Under the pieces are notes generated by a model that saw only the letters and a list, made by a program, of their open reading frames with translations, was not told where the DNA came from and did no database searches. A DNA stretch of 64,000 nt from Pyrenochaeta sp. MPI-SDFR-AT-0127. Lineage: Eukaryota; Ascomycota; Dothideomycetes; Pleosporales; Cucurbitariaceae. Shown piece after piece: positions 1-11,828 of this stretch (its first letter is position 1; every line of letters begins with the position of its first letter). The stretch is from the NCBI GenBank assembly GCA_020747015.1, contig JAGTJM010000036.1, positions 248,001 to 312,000 on the forward strand, written 5' to 3'. Both the position numbers and the translations under genes were made by a program.

Positions 1-1
1 C

Positions 2-2143
2 CTGCACACCTTTGTCGCGACCGTAGAAGGCCAGGCAAATGCCACAAAAGGTGACACAATGGTATTGTTAGACGACAGTAACAGCTATTGGTGGCTCGTC
101 CGGGTTGTCAAGGACAGCAGTATTGGTAGGTACACGGTCTGGAGTGCGAGCTCTTGCTGACACCACACAGGCTACTTACCCGCAGAACACATTGAAACAC
201 CCACAGAACGATTAGCACGTCTCAACAAGCACAGAAACATTGACCTTTCCGCGACAATGCTCGGTGATACCGCTGAGAAGTCGAAAAACCCTCTCAAGAA
301 GGCTATGCGACGACGCAACGCAAAAACTGTCCAATTTGCGCCCCCCACTTACGTCGAAGCATCAGACTACGACTACTCGTCCGACGAGGGCGATGGCGAG
401 CTTTTCGGCGGACCAGAACCGAAGCAAGCCCAACAACAACAGGTACAGCAACAACAAACCACACAAAATGCAGAGCCCGAACAAGACGACGGCTTGAAGG
501 TGCAGCCGCTCAAGACAAACGGTGCCAAGAAGGACGCCAATGGCCAAGTAGAGAGCGACGCACGGAGCTCAAGTGATTCTACCGCCAAGAGAGAAGACGA
601 TAAGCAAAGAGCGAGTGACGATTCTGTCGATCGACCGCTGGACCCCAAGATTACTCGCAATGGCACACTACGCAACACGGACTCATTTTTCAAAGACGAG
701 AATACCGAGACTCGCAAGATTACCCTCACACCCAATTTGCTACGTGACGATTCAACGAATTCGACTGCTGCCTCCCGTGAGCGTGGCCCGAGTCTTGAAA
801 GCTTAGAGAAGAATGGCTTTGCAGACAAGGTCAAGGACAAGAAAGAGAAGAAGGAAAAGAAGTCTGGCATGCTTAGTGGACTGTTCAAGCGCAAAGACAA
901 GAAAGCAAAGGGCATGCATGACTCCCAGGATAGCGATGTCGAGAGGACAGAAGATGTCGATCGGGCCTCGCCACAATCGAAACCGTCAGACGAGTTGGAA
1001 CAACGACCCTCAGGCGAGCAGACTGTCGCGACAGCACCGCAAAGGAATCCAAGCAAGGGTAAACTGCAAAAGAGCCAGCGCAGTCGAGATGATTCTCCGC
1101 AGAAGACAAAGGGTATCTTGAAGATGGATAGCCCAACAGAACCAGTTCACGTAGACGGCACATCGGATAAACCGACAGCACAGCAAGCCACCTCAACCAT
1201 GCGTCTAGTCTCACCAGAGCAGGAAAACTCATCAAGACCATCCACGGAAGAGCGAACGCTGTCTCCTGACAATCGTCCGGCGCAGACTAGCATGGGCTCA
1301 AACAATCCGTTTAGCAAGATGATGAAACCCCAGCAAACAAGCGAGCCAAAGCCAGAGAAGGTCAAGCAGTCAAAACAGCGTGTTCAGCTGGATGACTTTG
1401 ACTCGGATGAGAGCAGTGACCCTTTTGCCGACCCGGATGCCCAGACAAGATCCACTCAACCAGATCCCGCAGAAGCTACAGGACGACTGTCAGAATCGCC
1501 GGTCCACGTCTCTGTTGCGGATGGACAACCATCAGTCAAGACGAATTTGCAGGATCGGGACAAGGAGTCGGACTCTCAGCAGCTTCCTGGTCTTACCACC
1601 GACAACTCAAGTCAGGAGACAACTTCGCCCGTTTCCACACCATCACCAGACGACAGCCCTATGAAGACCATTCCCGAAAACTCTACTCTATCCATCTCTA
1701 GAACCGGCAAAACCCCTTCACCGACAAGTCTCGCACCCAACGGAATTGTTATTCCTCCACCATCTCGTCCCGCGCCAGTTCCCGGCAAGACTGATGCTGA
1801 ACGCGGCATCTCGCCACCCAACTCATCAGACAGCACAATACTGCCCGCTTGGTCGGACGCCAGTCTCCGCGCGTACCTAGACGATGGGAGTGATGTGAGA
1901 GACATGCTGTTGATGATCAACGACGTAACAGGTGTTGTTCCCGTCAGCCGCGACCACCCGTTCATGAAGAACCTTTTCGTCGAAGAGACCAAGACTGTCC
2001 AGGGACTAAGCGGAGAGCTCGACCGCCTCCTCAACGGCCTCATGGAGAAGCGCATGAAGCGCGCCGGCTCTGGAGCAAGCAAGGTGAGCACGGCAAGCGG
2101 AAGGAGCATGAACGGAAACCTAAGTGTAAATGGTGGTCGATAA
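2..2143 (+). CDS. BUD14: Bud14/Tea4-like SH3-domain polarity protein, 3' part
   Basis: The gene enters from the left edge, so its 5' end is missing. The visible part starts inside an SH3 domain (…GDTMVLLDDSNSYWWLVRVV…, then GYLPAEHIE after the intron). An intron at 126-170 (gtaggt…cacag) splits the codon for the Gly of IGYLPAE. About 30 residues further comes NAKTVQFAPPTYVEASDYDY, which contains K-T-V-Q-F, an RVxF-type docking motif for protein phosphatase 1. The rest is long, Ser/Pro/Lys-rich and probably disordered, with a lysine-rich stretch near 830-920, and ends in a short helical segment (…WSDASLRAYLDDGSDVRDMLLMIND…). In yeasts, Bud14/Tea4 recruits PP1 (Glc7/Dis2) to cell ends and regulates formins and polarised growth. 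The family call rests on SH3 plus the adjacent RVxF motif and Y-E-A-S-D block; another SH3 scaffold is possible. Confidence 0.75.
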
Positions 2144-2484
2144 CCTCGCTGGCTTCTACGTCTTTAGCGAAGCTGCGATTCGACCTTTTTGATGTACGAT
2201 TTTTTATTCTATTGATTTCTCGAAGTTTGTATACCCTAGGGATTACGGCGTTTTTTACAGCCATTGTTTGGCAACAACGGGAGGAAATGCGGTTTTATGT
2301 GGCATGAAATGTTGGGCAACACTGGATTCTTTTTGGGCCTCGTTGAATTGTATCGTTCTGGATTGGGGCATGGTACTATTATCGTGTTTGAGTGCTTTTC
2401 TTCTTCTTTCTATACATGGGTGCTGCGTCTGGGGTTCTGTCATGAACCGCCCAGCATATGTTTTTACATCTTCTTATGTTATCT

Positions 2485-2519
2485 CAGGCCCAGGTCCAGG
2501 TCCAGGTCCAGGTCCAGGG
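2485..2519. repeat. hexanucleotide (CAGGTC)n microsatellite
   Basis: Four exact CAGGTC units are preceded by one CAGGCC variant and followed by a partial unit. It lies about 340 bp downstream of the Bud14-like stop codon. Confidence 0.9.
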
Positions 2520-2897
2520 CTCTTCCTGCTTCTACCTCTGCCTACTTTTTTTCCTTTCTCTCCGCTCATCTTGTCCGTCTCTCTTCGCAAATAGAGCCAA
2601 GATGTGATGCCCCTTTTTATCTTTCAACTTCTCGTTCAAGCAATCTCTAATACCCCATTTTTTTTTTTTGGAAAACCCTATACTGGTGGTTTTACATCTT
2701 CTTCGTCTCGATCATGTCGAATCCATATATACATACATAGCAGCGGCATATTAGCACTTAGCAAGCGTGTGGGGGGGTTTCCATATTCCACCTTTTATCA
2801 GAATCGTGTAGCGTGTTGCGCTGGGCGTGAGTGTGATGGGGTTTTGGTGTTTTGAAGGGTGGTACTTGGCATATATACATACATTGTCGTTAACATT

Positions 2898-2920
2898 GTC
2901 ATTATCATTATCATTATCAT
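2898..2920. repeat. (ATTATC)n microsatellite
   Basis: Short tandem run of ATTATC units in non-coding DNA. Confidence 0.8.
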
Positions 2921-3226
2921 GGTGGCATGCACTGTTGTCTGATGTTGCAGTGAGATTTAAAGTTTTAACCATGTCGGCAGGGAATTTTATATCTACATGT
3001 CCATCTCACACATCCACTGTCTCATTTTCGCGAGCCGAGAAGTGTAGAACCAACTCATGGATGAAGGAGTGAAGCCAGCCATGCGCTGCGCTGCTCTGCA
3101 CTGCGTGTTTTAGTGTGTAAAAATGCAGAAAGAGGAGGTTGTGAATTTTATGGACCAGAAATTATTCCACCTTTCCCCACAGAAAGAAACTATATTGTAG
3201 AAAGCTTCGCTGGACGTTTGACGAAT

Positions 3227-3248
3227 TATATATATATATATATATATA
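3227..3248. repeat. (TA)n microsatellite
   Basis: Eleven TA dinucleotides in a row in AT-rich non-coding DNA. Confidence 0.9.
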
Positions 3249-4198
3249 ACTAGCCAGCTAGACTTTCTACATATTCACTGCTCGATAGTAGCATGGTACA
3301 GAAACGCAACTATTTTAGCTGTTTACTTGGACTACTCGAGTTGAACTGTTGAAATATAGTGAGATATCGGGATATTATGTCCTAGTTCTTATTCTTCCTT
3401 TGTATTCGTACGCGGACTGAGTCTTGTGAGATGTGATGGATGAGATTGTGAAGACGAGAGTGTTTGGTGTATAATAAGTCGCAGAGTTTTCATTGTACCT
3501 TTAACTTTTCACGAGTTGTTTAGGTAACTGAGCTTCAGAAGCTTTTCGCATGGACATAGTATCATTAGAAGTGGTGTGTTCGTATGTACAGAGGCAATCA
3601 TGACGAGACGCAGGGATAATTAATATTTCACGTTTCTCAACTTGATTGTAATCATGGAAAAGGTTTTACAGTTTTCATTATATTTTTGGTATGTTCGAGG
3701 CATGTTTGAGCTGCCAAATCGATTGCGATGCTAAGTGGTGAGAGCAGTGGGTCTACCTGGAATCGACCATACCAGAAAGAAAGTTGACTGTCGAACTAAA
3801 TAATTCAAGTCCAGATTTATACTGTTGCTTGCGGATCTAAGCCCCATCATTGAAATCACATTCTTTGCGAGATTTTGGAAGGGCAGTTTTTAAGATTCCG
3901 AGAGCTATGTCGGTCTTCAATCTTTGATTCCATCGAAGGGCGCAAGTCCTCGTGTATATGATATTGTGAGACAATCTGAACCATTGGGACTCGTTTGCAA
4001 GGTGATATTGAGTTGATTGTCTAACTGTAATAGCACCACTATACTTCAAACCACAAGGCACCAAACCACTAAAATCAAAAATCACAACAGATAGCAAGAA
4101 CTGAAAAACCTCGGCAATCCAATCACTCTCTTCCGCCAGAAACAATCAAACACTCTTCGTCCAGAAACCATCGATCTTTACAGAGAGACTTGAAGCGT

Positions 4199-4600
4199 CT
4201 ATTTGCCATCGCCCTGGATTCCAGTTAGTAAGAAACCAATGATATTCGGAAATTGTGTGCTACTGACTGGGATGCGGTTGTTATCAATAATGTAGCTCTT
4301 GACAATTCGGTTGGGGACCAAGTTGCTGTTGCCCTCATGGGTAGAGTCCCAAGTTGGGTTGCCGCGGCAGCCAGTGCCAGTCCAGAGACGGACGCGGTTG
4401 GGGTCAACCCTCAAGGTGGTGGCGAAGTCAACAACATATCGGTCGAGTTGGACAGTGTTGACGCGGAGGTTGATGCAGCCGCTCTGAGTGCTGCTGCCGT
4501 GGCTCTCGACGTGCTGGCCGTTGGTGTAGTACCAGTTGATCTTCCAGGCAGATGCGCTGGTGGCGTAGATGGCGGCAGCGAAGACGGCGGCGAACTTCAT
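4199..4600 (-). CDS. small secreted protein, unknown family
   Basis: A single exon encodes 133 residues. I start at the ATG at 4600 because the peptide begins MKFAAVFAAAIYATSASA, a clear signal peptide with likely cleavage after ASA. The same frame stays open upstream, but that stretch is low-complexity His/Ser/Gln-rich and looks like 5' UTR. The mature part (about 115 aa) starts WKINWYYTNGQHVESHG and has only two cysteines (SGCIN and GTGCRG), enough for one disulfide. It contains several Arg/Asn-rich beta-like stretches such as VDPNRVRLWTG and SYIIDNNRIP. I do not recognise the family. The size and predicted secretion make it an apoplastic protein or effector candidate. A TATA-like box lies about 180 bp upstream. 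Confidence 0.72.
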   Translation of the reverse strand: MKFAAVFAAAIYATSASAWKINWYYTNGQHVESHGSSTQSGCINLRVNTVQLDRYVVDFATTLRVDPNRVRLWTGTGCRGNPTWDSTHEGNSNLVPNRIVKSYIIDNNRIPVSSTQFPNIIGFLLTGIQGDGK

Positions 4601-4780
4601 GTTGAAAGGTGGTTGGTTGGTTGTTGGGAGTGGGGAGTTGAACTGGAATTGCTTGTTAGAGCAGTGGGTTCGGGGCAAGGAAGAGGAACTGACAAGTTGG
4701 TGGTGTTGAGTGTTGAGGCTTGCTTTGTAGTGCTGGAGTGATGCTGTGTGATGATGATTGAAAGACGACTTCTTGAGCCC

Positions 4781-4788
4781 TTTATATA
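4781..4788 (-). promoter_or_regulatory. TATA-like box of the small secreted protein gene
   Basis: On the minus strand this reads TATATAAA, about 180 bp before the chosen ATG. A long 5' leader would explain the open but low-complexity upstream frame. Confidence 0.5.
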
Positions 4789-5994
4789 TGTAAAATTGAA
4801 GCAGCACAGACCATGAATGTTGTTCGTAAAATGGCAAAGGGAATGCGATAGTAGTGAAGCCGGAGATTGCTCCATTGTTGGACGACTACTGTGTATACCA
4901 TTGTGTATAGGCCCTGTATAACTGGCGGACGAATCACAAAGCGGATCTACCCTGGGGCCAACTGTAAGTGTGCCAGTTTTCGAATGGTGTAGATTTGATA
5001 CCTATTTTGATCAGGAGATGTTGCCCAGGCCTTGCTAACTTACGAGCCTAGGTTCTGGGGGCGAAGAGGCTGAAGGCGGCTGAAACCAGTTGGGTGGAAT
5101 AGCATTGCCTAGAATAGCCTTGCAGTCTGCTCTGAGACTGCGTAGATTAACACGAGAGCAGATCATCACAATTTGGCAGACGAACTCGGCGACTAGAACG
5201 CAAAGTCGTTCGCAAATCTCGTACGAGAATGCTGAAATTACTGGGTCCATCCGGGAAGTAACTTGCAAAAAGCGAAAGGCACGCCGAACATCAAGCGAAA
5301 GTTAAACGTAGAAGAACAAGGATTTCATCTCCCAACATTCTCGAGGGAATGAGTGGTGTGAAGCGACGTGTTACTGGCCTCACCTGGGCAGTGTTGATAT
5401 GAGGATAATACACAATCTCTATTGTTCTTCTCCTTTAACGGCTCCCAAAAGAGGTGGACCATTGACGTTAATCGACCCCTTGAGGAATAGCTAATTGGAG
5501 GAACGCGAAAATTAAGCATTCCGGTGTGGCTCTCACGGGCATTGGCGAAGTCTAAAAAAGAGCATTGTAGTCTATCCCCACGTTTTCGCATTCATCACGT
5601 GAAGGAAACAAGCTTTAGCGAGATCTAGAAATAAGCGCTAAGGACTATCTTCGGGTCAAAGCGCGGTCAGGCATTCGCGAATTCGGGAAATTAGCATTTG
5701 GGGTCCATTTTCGTATCTTCGTACCTTTCGCATTGAGAACTCGATTCTTGATGTTAAAATTAAATGCGCTTGTTGGCAAGATCCAAAGTCCCATTCGACT
5801 CGGCCAAAGGTCAGGAGAGGACTGCAATCTATGAGACCACTCAGGGGCGCGAAACGCCATCGCCAGACCGAAGCGGACTAACGGGTTGTTGGGCCTGTCA
5901 TGCATCCTGGAGTCGATCTGGAAACGCATGAGGCTGACGGCGATATTGACCAAGTTGTGCCTGAATTAATCCCGGTTGCTCATCGCATTCAATG

Positions 5995-6095
5995 TGGCCG
6001 AAGTGCGATCGTATAGGTGAACCTGCTGGACCAAGTATAGACCGATCAACGTACTCAATGCGTGAACGTAGTATCGCCAGATTAATATTTTGACA
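5995..6095 (-). repeat. diverged repeat copy 1 (possible coding relic)
   Basis: Shares the exact 14-mer GTGAACCTGCTGGA (6017-6030) with copy 2. In minus-strand translation both copies show an RYY…QQVH…D pattern (here WRYYVHAL … LVQQVHLYD). By-eye match only. Confidence 0.35.
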
Positions 6096-6879
6096 CAGCC
6101 ACAGTTTGGAGGATCTGATAGGTGCGATTGGATGTTGCAACCAAGCCACAGCTGAAAGATCCATGACAATCAGGCTGGCAACTCCAACATTGTGAGGCCA
6201 GTCCGAGATACGTCGGACAGTCTATTCGCAGTCACGCCAGAATGATGTCTTCAGTACCAAGCTAGGAACGTGCTGTAACCACCCTCCCGTCTGCATGGCT
6301 ACAAGTTTCATGTTTCAAAGATATTATGTCTTACAGGTGCAGCAAGGCATGCATTGTTTTGCTTCACCCATTGGCTCGACGATGTTAAATCTGAAACTCA
6401 TAACAGTTGTGTTGGAACAAATCTACGCATGAAGGCATTGTAAGTCAAGGCTGCTAAAGTAGTGAGTGTGTGCCTGCTGTCCACTCTCATGCTCTTTGCC
6501 GTCAAGCATTGATCCAGCGAAAGGTTTGCCTCCGCAACCCGAACAATCCGTGCAAACCGAACTCTCGCCTTGAGTTGTGGATCTTGATCATAGAGATCTA
6601 TTATTCTGTTTGCACAACCTTGGTGCCGAAGTCGGTGTTTGTAGATTGTTTGGCACACTGAGGAAAATTCGATTGCGCCGGGCTGGAGAAGAGTACATGA
6701 TCAATCTATTCTTTCACAGGCGCAATGCCAAAGAATGAGCAATGGTAGAGATCTACAACTAAAAGGACGCAAAGTAAACCTCGATAGTAATTTCACAATG
6801 GCCACTTTTTCCTAGACCTTCTTTTTCAAGTCACTCGGAATAGAACGGTTCTAGACCGAAGGAAGTGGGTACATTGCGC

Positions 6880-7000
6880 CTTGCTGGATCTCTTATGTGA
6901 ACCTGCTGGAACATCCCCAGACCAAGGCCGAAATGCGAGTCCGTCCTACACATGCGTTCATTTTGTGAGTATGAATAATACCGCAATATACTCAGCTGGT
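6880..7000 (-). repeat. diverged repeat copy 2 (possible coding relic)
   Basis: Contains GTGAACCTGCTGGA at 6897-6910. The minus-strand translation reads LRYYSYSQ … MFQQVHIRDP, resembling copy 1 in order and spacing. Confidence 0.35.
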
Positions 7001-8443
7001 CTATAACTGCCGATACATAGGTAGCAGGATCCCGCTTGCTTGTTGCAGGGTATTTGATCCCGACCTGCATTTCGCCTCATTTGACCCCAGGACCCTGTCC
7101 ATCTAGCCAAGACTACCGAGAACCTGGATACTTCTAGGCACCTTTGACATATTGTCGGATGGACTTGTGGCCCTTTACAGTTTGTGCGATTGTCCAATTT
7201 ATCACGCGAACCATCCACGACATCCTCAAGTGAAGCTTCGCTCATTTCTCCTTGCACCGGTTCTCGCACGAGGATTTCAGAATTGGAGAATTTTTGGACT
7301 CGATTTAGAGTCGTTCGTAACTGTTCGTAATTCGTGACACGGCCCGTAAAGCTTGGACAGAGTGGTTATAACCCGCTCGCGTAATCCACGTGAGCGCGAC
7401 CGAGATTGGAGCCGCATCTTAATTTAGAACAGCATGCTTGATTAATACCCAGAAGAGTAATGCTGTACCAGAAATGGAGGGCTAGAGTCGTGTTCTCTGG
7501 TACAACATTGCAGCCTGAAAGTACATCAGAGCTGAAGCTGTGGAACGGTCCGAATACTTGGGCTAAATACATGTTGATATATCATCCAGGACCGTGGGTT
7601 GGAGGAGATCTCAATATCCGGAACGAAAAATACGGAACGAAAAAAATAGGACATGGTTTCATCTTGGACAATCAAAGGGTACAGTCCTTTTCGGAGCCTG
7701 GTATAGTTCAATTTTTGCGCTGAGTTCATTGCGATTATGCTTTACTGTCCTGAAAGACCTTTAGGCATCTGCGGTGGCACAGCGCGAATATGCAACACGC
7801 CCTACTCATGTCATAGACTATGAACTGTCCTTTTGATCGCCGTGTAGAAGGCACTGGTTCCAAGAACAATCCTTGTTCAGGCTCAGAATTAAAGAAGAGT
7901 CAACAATCTACGAGGACCTAAAACACTTCTCCCTGGAACTTCAAGAACTCTTCGAGCATGGGAAACAAGCGTCCTCTACTAGCAGTAGTTTGTGTTTGTC
8001 GAGCTGAACGTGTTCCTGAGCGACCCTTTCCAATATACATCCCTTTCTTTGACCTGGAATCAAGCTAATACCCACATCTGACTGGAAACAGGGCGCTGAC
8101 GAACAATAGGCAAGAACCTGTGAGAAGATATAAATGTGCTGTACTGCCCGCCTTTGACAGATATGCAGTGAGTAATGGTTTGTAAAAGCAAATGCACGCT
8201 AGGAATGTGCAATGGAAAAAAATAGTTGATCCGCAACCCGACAGGAGGCTCTGGGTTGAATGTCTGGTGCAGCGCTTTGGTGAATGGTGCTTGTATTGCC
8301 GTGCGATGAGGAGCGTTGGCGCTAGGGTCATCGCGTGATCCCTGTTGGCATACGCGGTAATTTGTGGAAGCGACCTCCACGCTCAAGCACCGGCCGTACG
8401 AACTGTTCCACCACTACGGGATGAATCCTTTGTCAAAGAGCGT

Positions 8444-9855
8444 ATGATGGAGATTATGGAGGGGACAGGCGAGCAATTAGCGGAAAAGGTGCAGGCTCTT
8501 AGTGACATTGAGCTTGCGGTGCTCCTCTGTCTCGTTGCGGACCAGCACTGCATCATCGAAGCCGAGAAAGAGGTGATTGATGGCGTGCGGGAAGAGCTCA
8601 AATTAGTACCTTGTCCTTCTGCAATCGATCTAGAAACAACGCTGATAGCCACAGGTCGCGTCTGACGTCTTCGGACTCACGTGGGCGGTACTCGAGTGTG
8701 ACGAGCAGACCACGCTTGACGACTTCGGAAGTGGGATTCTGGTCACAGAAGATGTTGATGACTACTTCAGCAATAGAAATGACAAAACGACGGGCAGGGT
8801 ATGCCTCCATCGCGTTACATAGTCTACCGAGCTTACCATGTGAGCAGCTTTCATCAATATCTGGCTCGCCCTGGATGCCTGATCGCCGGGCTTCAAAATC
8901 TCCGAAGCCATTCAGCCCTTTGGATAGTCGAAGGATTGCAAACGTCGTCGTTTTGAAGAATTTGAGCCGAGCTAGTTCGCAAGTTCAGATCCAAGCATTA
9001 GAGGTGCACAACATCATCATGTCATTGAGCTTCACTAATGGCCACCCAGCTTATGCGAGGAAAGCGAAACTTTACAAGGACTGCAGTACATGCGGCACCG
9101 AAGCAGTTCCTTCTCCTCGCCTTGAATGAGGCAGGCTCTCCACGTCTAACCACGCATCTGGTAGGTCTCATCATAGCGGCCATGCAATGCATTTCTAACA
9201 TTGGTCCAGAACGACCAAATTTTCATCTCACACAAACATCAAAGCGATGACGGACTGCCAAATCTTGAGGAATTGCAGGACAAGAGCCTAGCATCTGATG
9301 ACGGCGTATCAACCTCTTCTGTTGTGCACACGCCACCATATGCACTCGCGAAGCGGAAACCGCAAGCGATCTTATTCTCCAGCGAAGTATGATGCGCAAA
9401 GCCGCATGGAGACTCGTACTAACAAGTTTAGGATCTTGCACAATTAACGACCCTTACAACCGAAGTCAAGATCAGTTCTGAGGTGCGATCCTATGTTCAC
9501 AACATCGTCGTCTTCATGAGGCTTCATCGAGCTGTTGCAGGAGGGATATCTGCAATGGCTACGAGACACTTCAACACACTGGCTCAGTACGCACCGTCTC
9601 CCCACTTGATGAGCTGGACCTGCTAACCCCAGCAGCGCCCTGGCTCCACTTCATGGCCTCAACTACGTCTCACCATCTCTAGTTGCTCTGGCTGCGCGTA
9701 AAATCTACCCTCACCGAATAATCATCACCGCACCGGAGAACGAGCGAAGTATGCAATGGGGTAGCTCTCTGTCAGCCGTAAAGGCGGTTTTGCATGGCGT
9801 CACGGTCGAGGACGTTGTCGAAGAGGTGCTTCAGTCCGTGGAGGTGCCCCTCTAA
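8444..9855 (+). CDS. magnesium-chelatase-like degenerate AAA protein
   Basis: Seven exons encode about 375 residues. The introns are 8606-8654, 8799-8847, 9004-9049, 9161-9209, 9387-9431 and 9587-9632, all 45-49 bp with GT-AG ends, and every junction keeps frame. The product begins MMEIMEGTGEQLAEKVQALSD. It follows the layout of fungal proteins usually labelled magnesium chelatase: a helical start (ELAVLLCLVADQHC), then VASDVFGLTWAVLE, the Walker-B-like strand RIANVVVLKNL, FTRTAVHAAPKQFLLLAL, NDQIFISHKH, and a C-terminal helical part (APLHGLNYVSPSLVALAARKIYPHRI). No Walker A (GxxxxGK) is visible, so ATP binding is doubtful. Fungi make no chlorophyll, so the name is homology only. An in-frame TTG region lies upstream, but the first ATG is at 8444. 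Confidence 0.82.
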
Positions 9856-10438
9856 CTAAGTGTCAGCCAGCACCTCAGAGCAAATCACGGCCGCCAGTTA
9901 TCGTTGACTGCAAACATCTAAGCAGTGGATGAGTAAACATGCGGCTCGCTGATATCATCGGCCGCAAACCGTTGTGATTGGCGCAGAGCGGGGCAGCCAT
10001 TGCCCCACGTTGGACCGCCGAGGAACGCGCCTGTACTTACATAACCCTCAACACCCACGCTTTTCATGAAGTACAAAGCGCTGACACGGCCTTTTCTGCT
10101 GCTCAATTCATTTCTACCTGTTTTGCTCTCGTGGAAATGGCTTCCAGTTATTTCGACCTTCTGGTTCCTGGTGGCAGAACCGCGAATGAGGTATTTAGAA
10201 GAGTCAAACGTCATAACGACGCTACCAAGCTAACTTCCTCTCTGAGAGCGAGCCCAGAGACCAAGATACTAAGAGTATTAGCAGCATAAATAGCCATGAC
10301 GATGCGCTGGAGGTGCGAAATCTCTCTCTTCACCGCTTCAATCATTCTCCCTAACGCCGAACTACTTAGGTTGTCTTTGAAGGCGCTGTCAGTGGGCGAC
10401 GTCGCAAAGCTTCCCTTGCACCCCAAACCGTTGGCCAA
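9856..10438. other. intergenic between two tandem + strand genes
   Basis: About 580 bp with no supported gene. It presumably holds the terminator of the chelatase-like gene and the promoter and 5' UTR of the NAD kinase gene. Short open frames on both strands give no domain. Confidence 0.55.
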
Positions 10439-11828
10439 ATGCCCTCCCGCCCCGAAAACAGCCGTCGGTCGACCGCTTGCATTGTTCATTCGCTCCTCGA
10501 GAAGCACGATGGCTTGCCGATCAAGAATCATGAGGCCTCATATGAAGGCCTTGCGCAAGAGAGGCGGGTGGACAAGGATCCCCATGCACAAGCCGACCAG
10601 ACACAGCACTCACGGCTGTTGACCAAGAAGGAAATATCAGACATGGCTTTTGGCATACGGGAGCTGTCCAAGAAGCTGTCTTCGATTCGGCTGAAGTTGC
10701 ATGTCAGGAACATATTTATTCTGGGCAAGGCTCATGATGAGGCACTGATCAAGAACTCGCGGGAGACGACAGACTGGCTACTGACTCAAGATGCGAATTA
10801 CAAGGTGTATGTGGCGATTTCTCGGTACGTGGAACAGGCTGACAAGAAATAGCTACGTCGAGAATACCCTTGAGGATAACAAAGCCTTTGATGCTGCTGG
10901 TTTACTGGAGAAAAACCCTTCATATCGTGGGCGACTGAAATTCTGGACGAATGAAATGTGTGCGCAGAAGCCTCACACATTCGACATTGTTCTCGCGGTA
11001 CGACTCATACACTCGTGATTGTTACAGGAATTGACTGTAATCCAGCTCGGCGGCGACGGTACCGTTCTCTACGCATCATGGCTCTTCCAACGCATCGTTC
11101 CTCCCACTCTCGCATTTTCGCTCGGCTCTCTAGGCTTCCTCACGAAATTCGACTACGACCAGTACCCCGTGACACTTTCACGGGCATTCGACGAAGGTAT
11201 TACTGTAAATCTCCGACTCCGTTTTGAAGCTACTGTTATGCGTTCTCAACAAAGGGAAGAAAAAGGCCGCGACCTGGTTGAAGAACTCATCGGCGAAGAA
11301 TCCGAAGACCACCACACGCATAGACCAGACGGAACGTATAATATACTCAACGAGGTAGTTGTCGATCGTGGACCCAACCCTACCATGTCGAGCATTGAGC
11401 TGTTTGGTGATGACGAGCACTTCACTACCATCCAAGCTGACGGCATCTGCGTATCGACACCCACCGGCTCTACCGCCTACAACCTGGCAGCTGGCGGTTC
11501 TCTCTGCCATCCTGATAACCCGGTCATTCTTGTGACCGCAATTTGCGCGCACACCTTATCATTCCGCCCCATCATCCTACCGGATACTATTGTGCTCCGA
11601 GCAGGCGTACCTTATGACGCGAGAACAAGTTCCTGGGCGAGCTTTGATGGCCGGGAAAGAGTGGAGCTAGAGCCGGGCGACTATGTCACGGTCAGCGCAT
11701 CGAGGTTTCCATTTCCATGTGTTCTCCCGTTGGACAAAAAGGGAACGGATTGGATTGATAGTATAAGCCGGACTCTGCAATGGAATTCAAGGCAAAAACA
11801 AAAGGCGTTCAAGGAGTGGAGCTCCTAA
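10439..11828 (+). CDS. ATP-NAD kinase
   Basis: Three exons (introns 10807-10852 and 10998-11045) encode about 431 residues. The enzyme phosphorylates NAD+ (or NADH) to NADP(H). Hallmarks are LGGDGTVLYAS with the GGDG motif at residues 173-176, placed exactly by the second intron junction; then SLGFLTKF, NEVVVDRGP and STPTGSTAYNLAAGG, which form the nucleotide site. The C-terminal beta part (IVLRAGVPYDARTSSWASFDGRERVEL) is typical. The N-terminal 100 residues are poorly conserved, with no obvious mitochondrial presequence, so a cytosolic Utr1-type role is more likely than a Pos5 type. A first-intron choice leaving only 28 bp was rejected for the 46-bp one, which restores K-V-Y-V-E-N-T-L. Confidence 0.93.

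Larger units (their letters stand above)
2144..4198. other. intergenic, 3' flank and microsatellites
   Basis: No convincing gene. The stretch is T-rich just after the Bud14-like stop and carries three simple repeats (listed separately at 2485, 2898 and 3227). Open frames here are short and lack any recognisable family. Confidence 0.6.
4601..8443. other. long gene-poor stretch with possible coding relics
   Basis: Nearly 4 kb without a supportable gene, apart from the promoter of the secreted protein at its left end. Open frames are short and none gives a recognised domain. Two minus-strand segments, around 5995-6095 and 6880-7000, show weak similarity to each other and may be decayed copies of one coding unit. 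Confidence 0.55.

Noticed and set aside
6010..6030. TAGGTGAACCTGC resembles the 3' end of 18S rRNA
   Set aside because: Only about 13 bases match, with no flanking 18S or ITS similarity; the nearby second copy suggests an unrelated local repeat.
9978..10289. 103-codon plus-strand frame before NAD kinase
   Set aside because: No family match, frame does not start at ATG in a supported context, and it lies in the expected promoter and 5' UTR.
10825..10852. 28-bp intron in the NAD kinase gene
   Set aside because: Far below the minimum size seen elsewhere here; the donor at 10807 gives a 46-bp intron and the conserved sequence.
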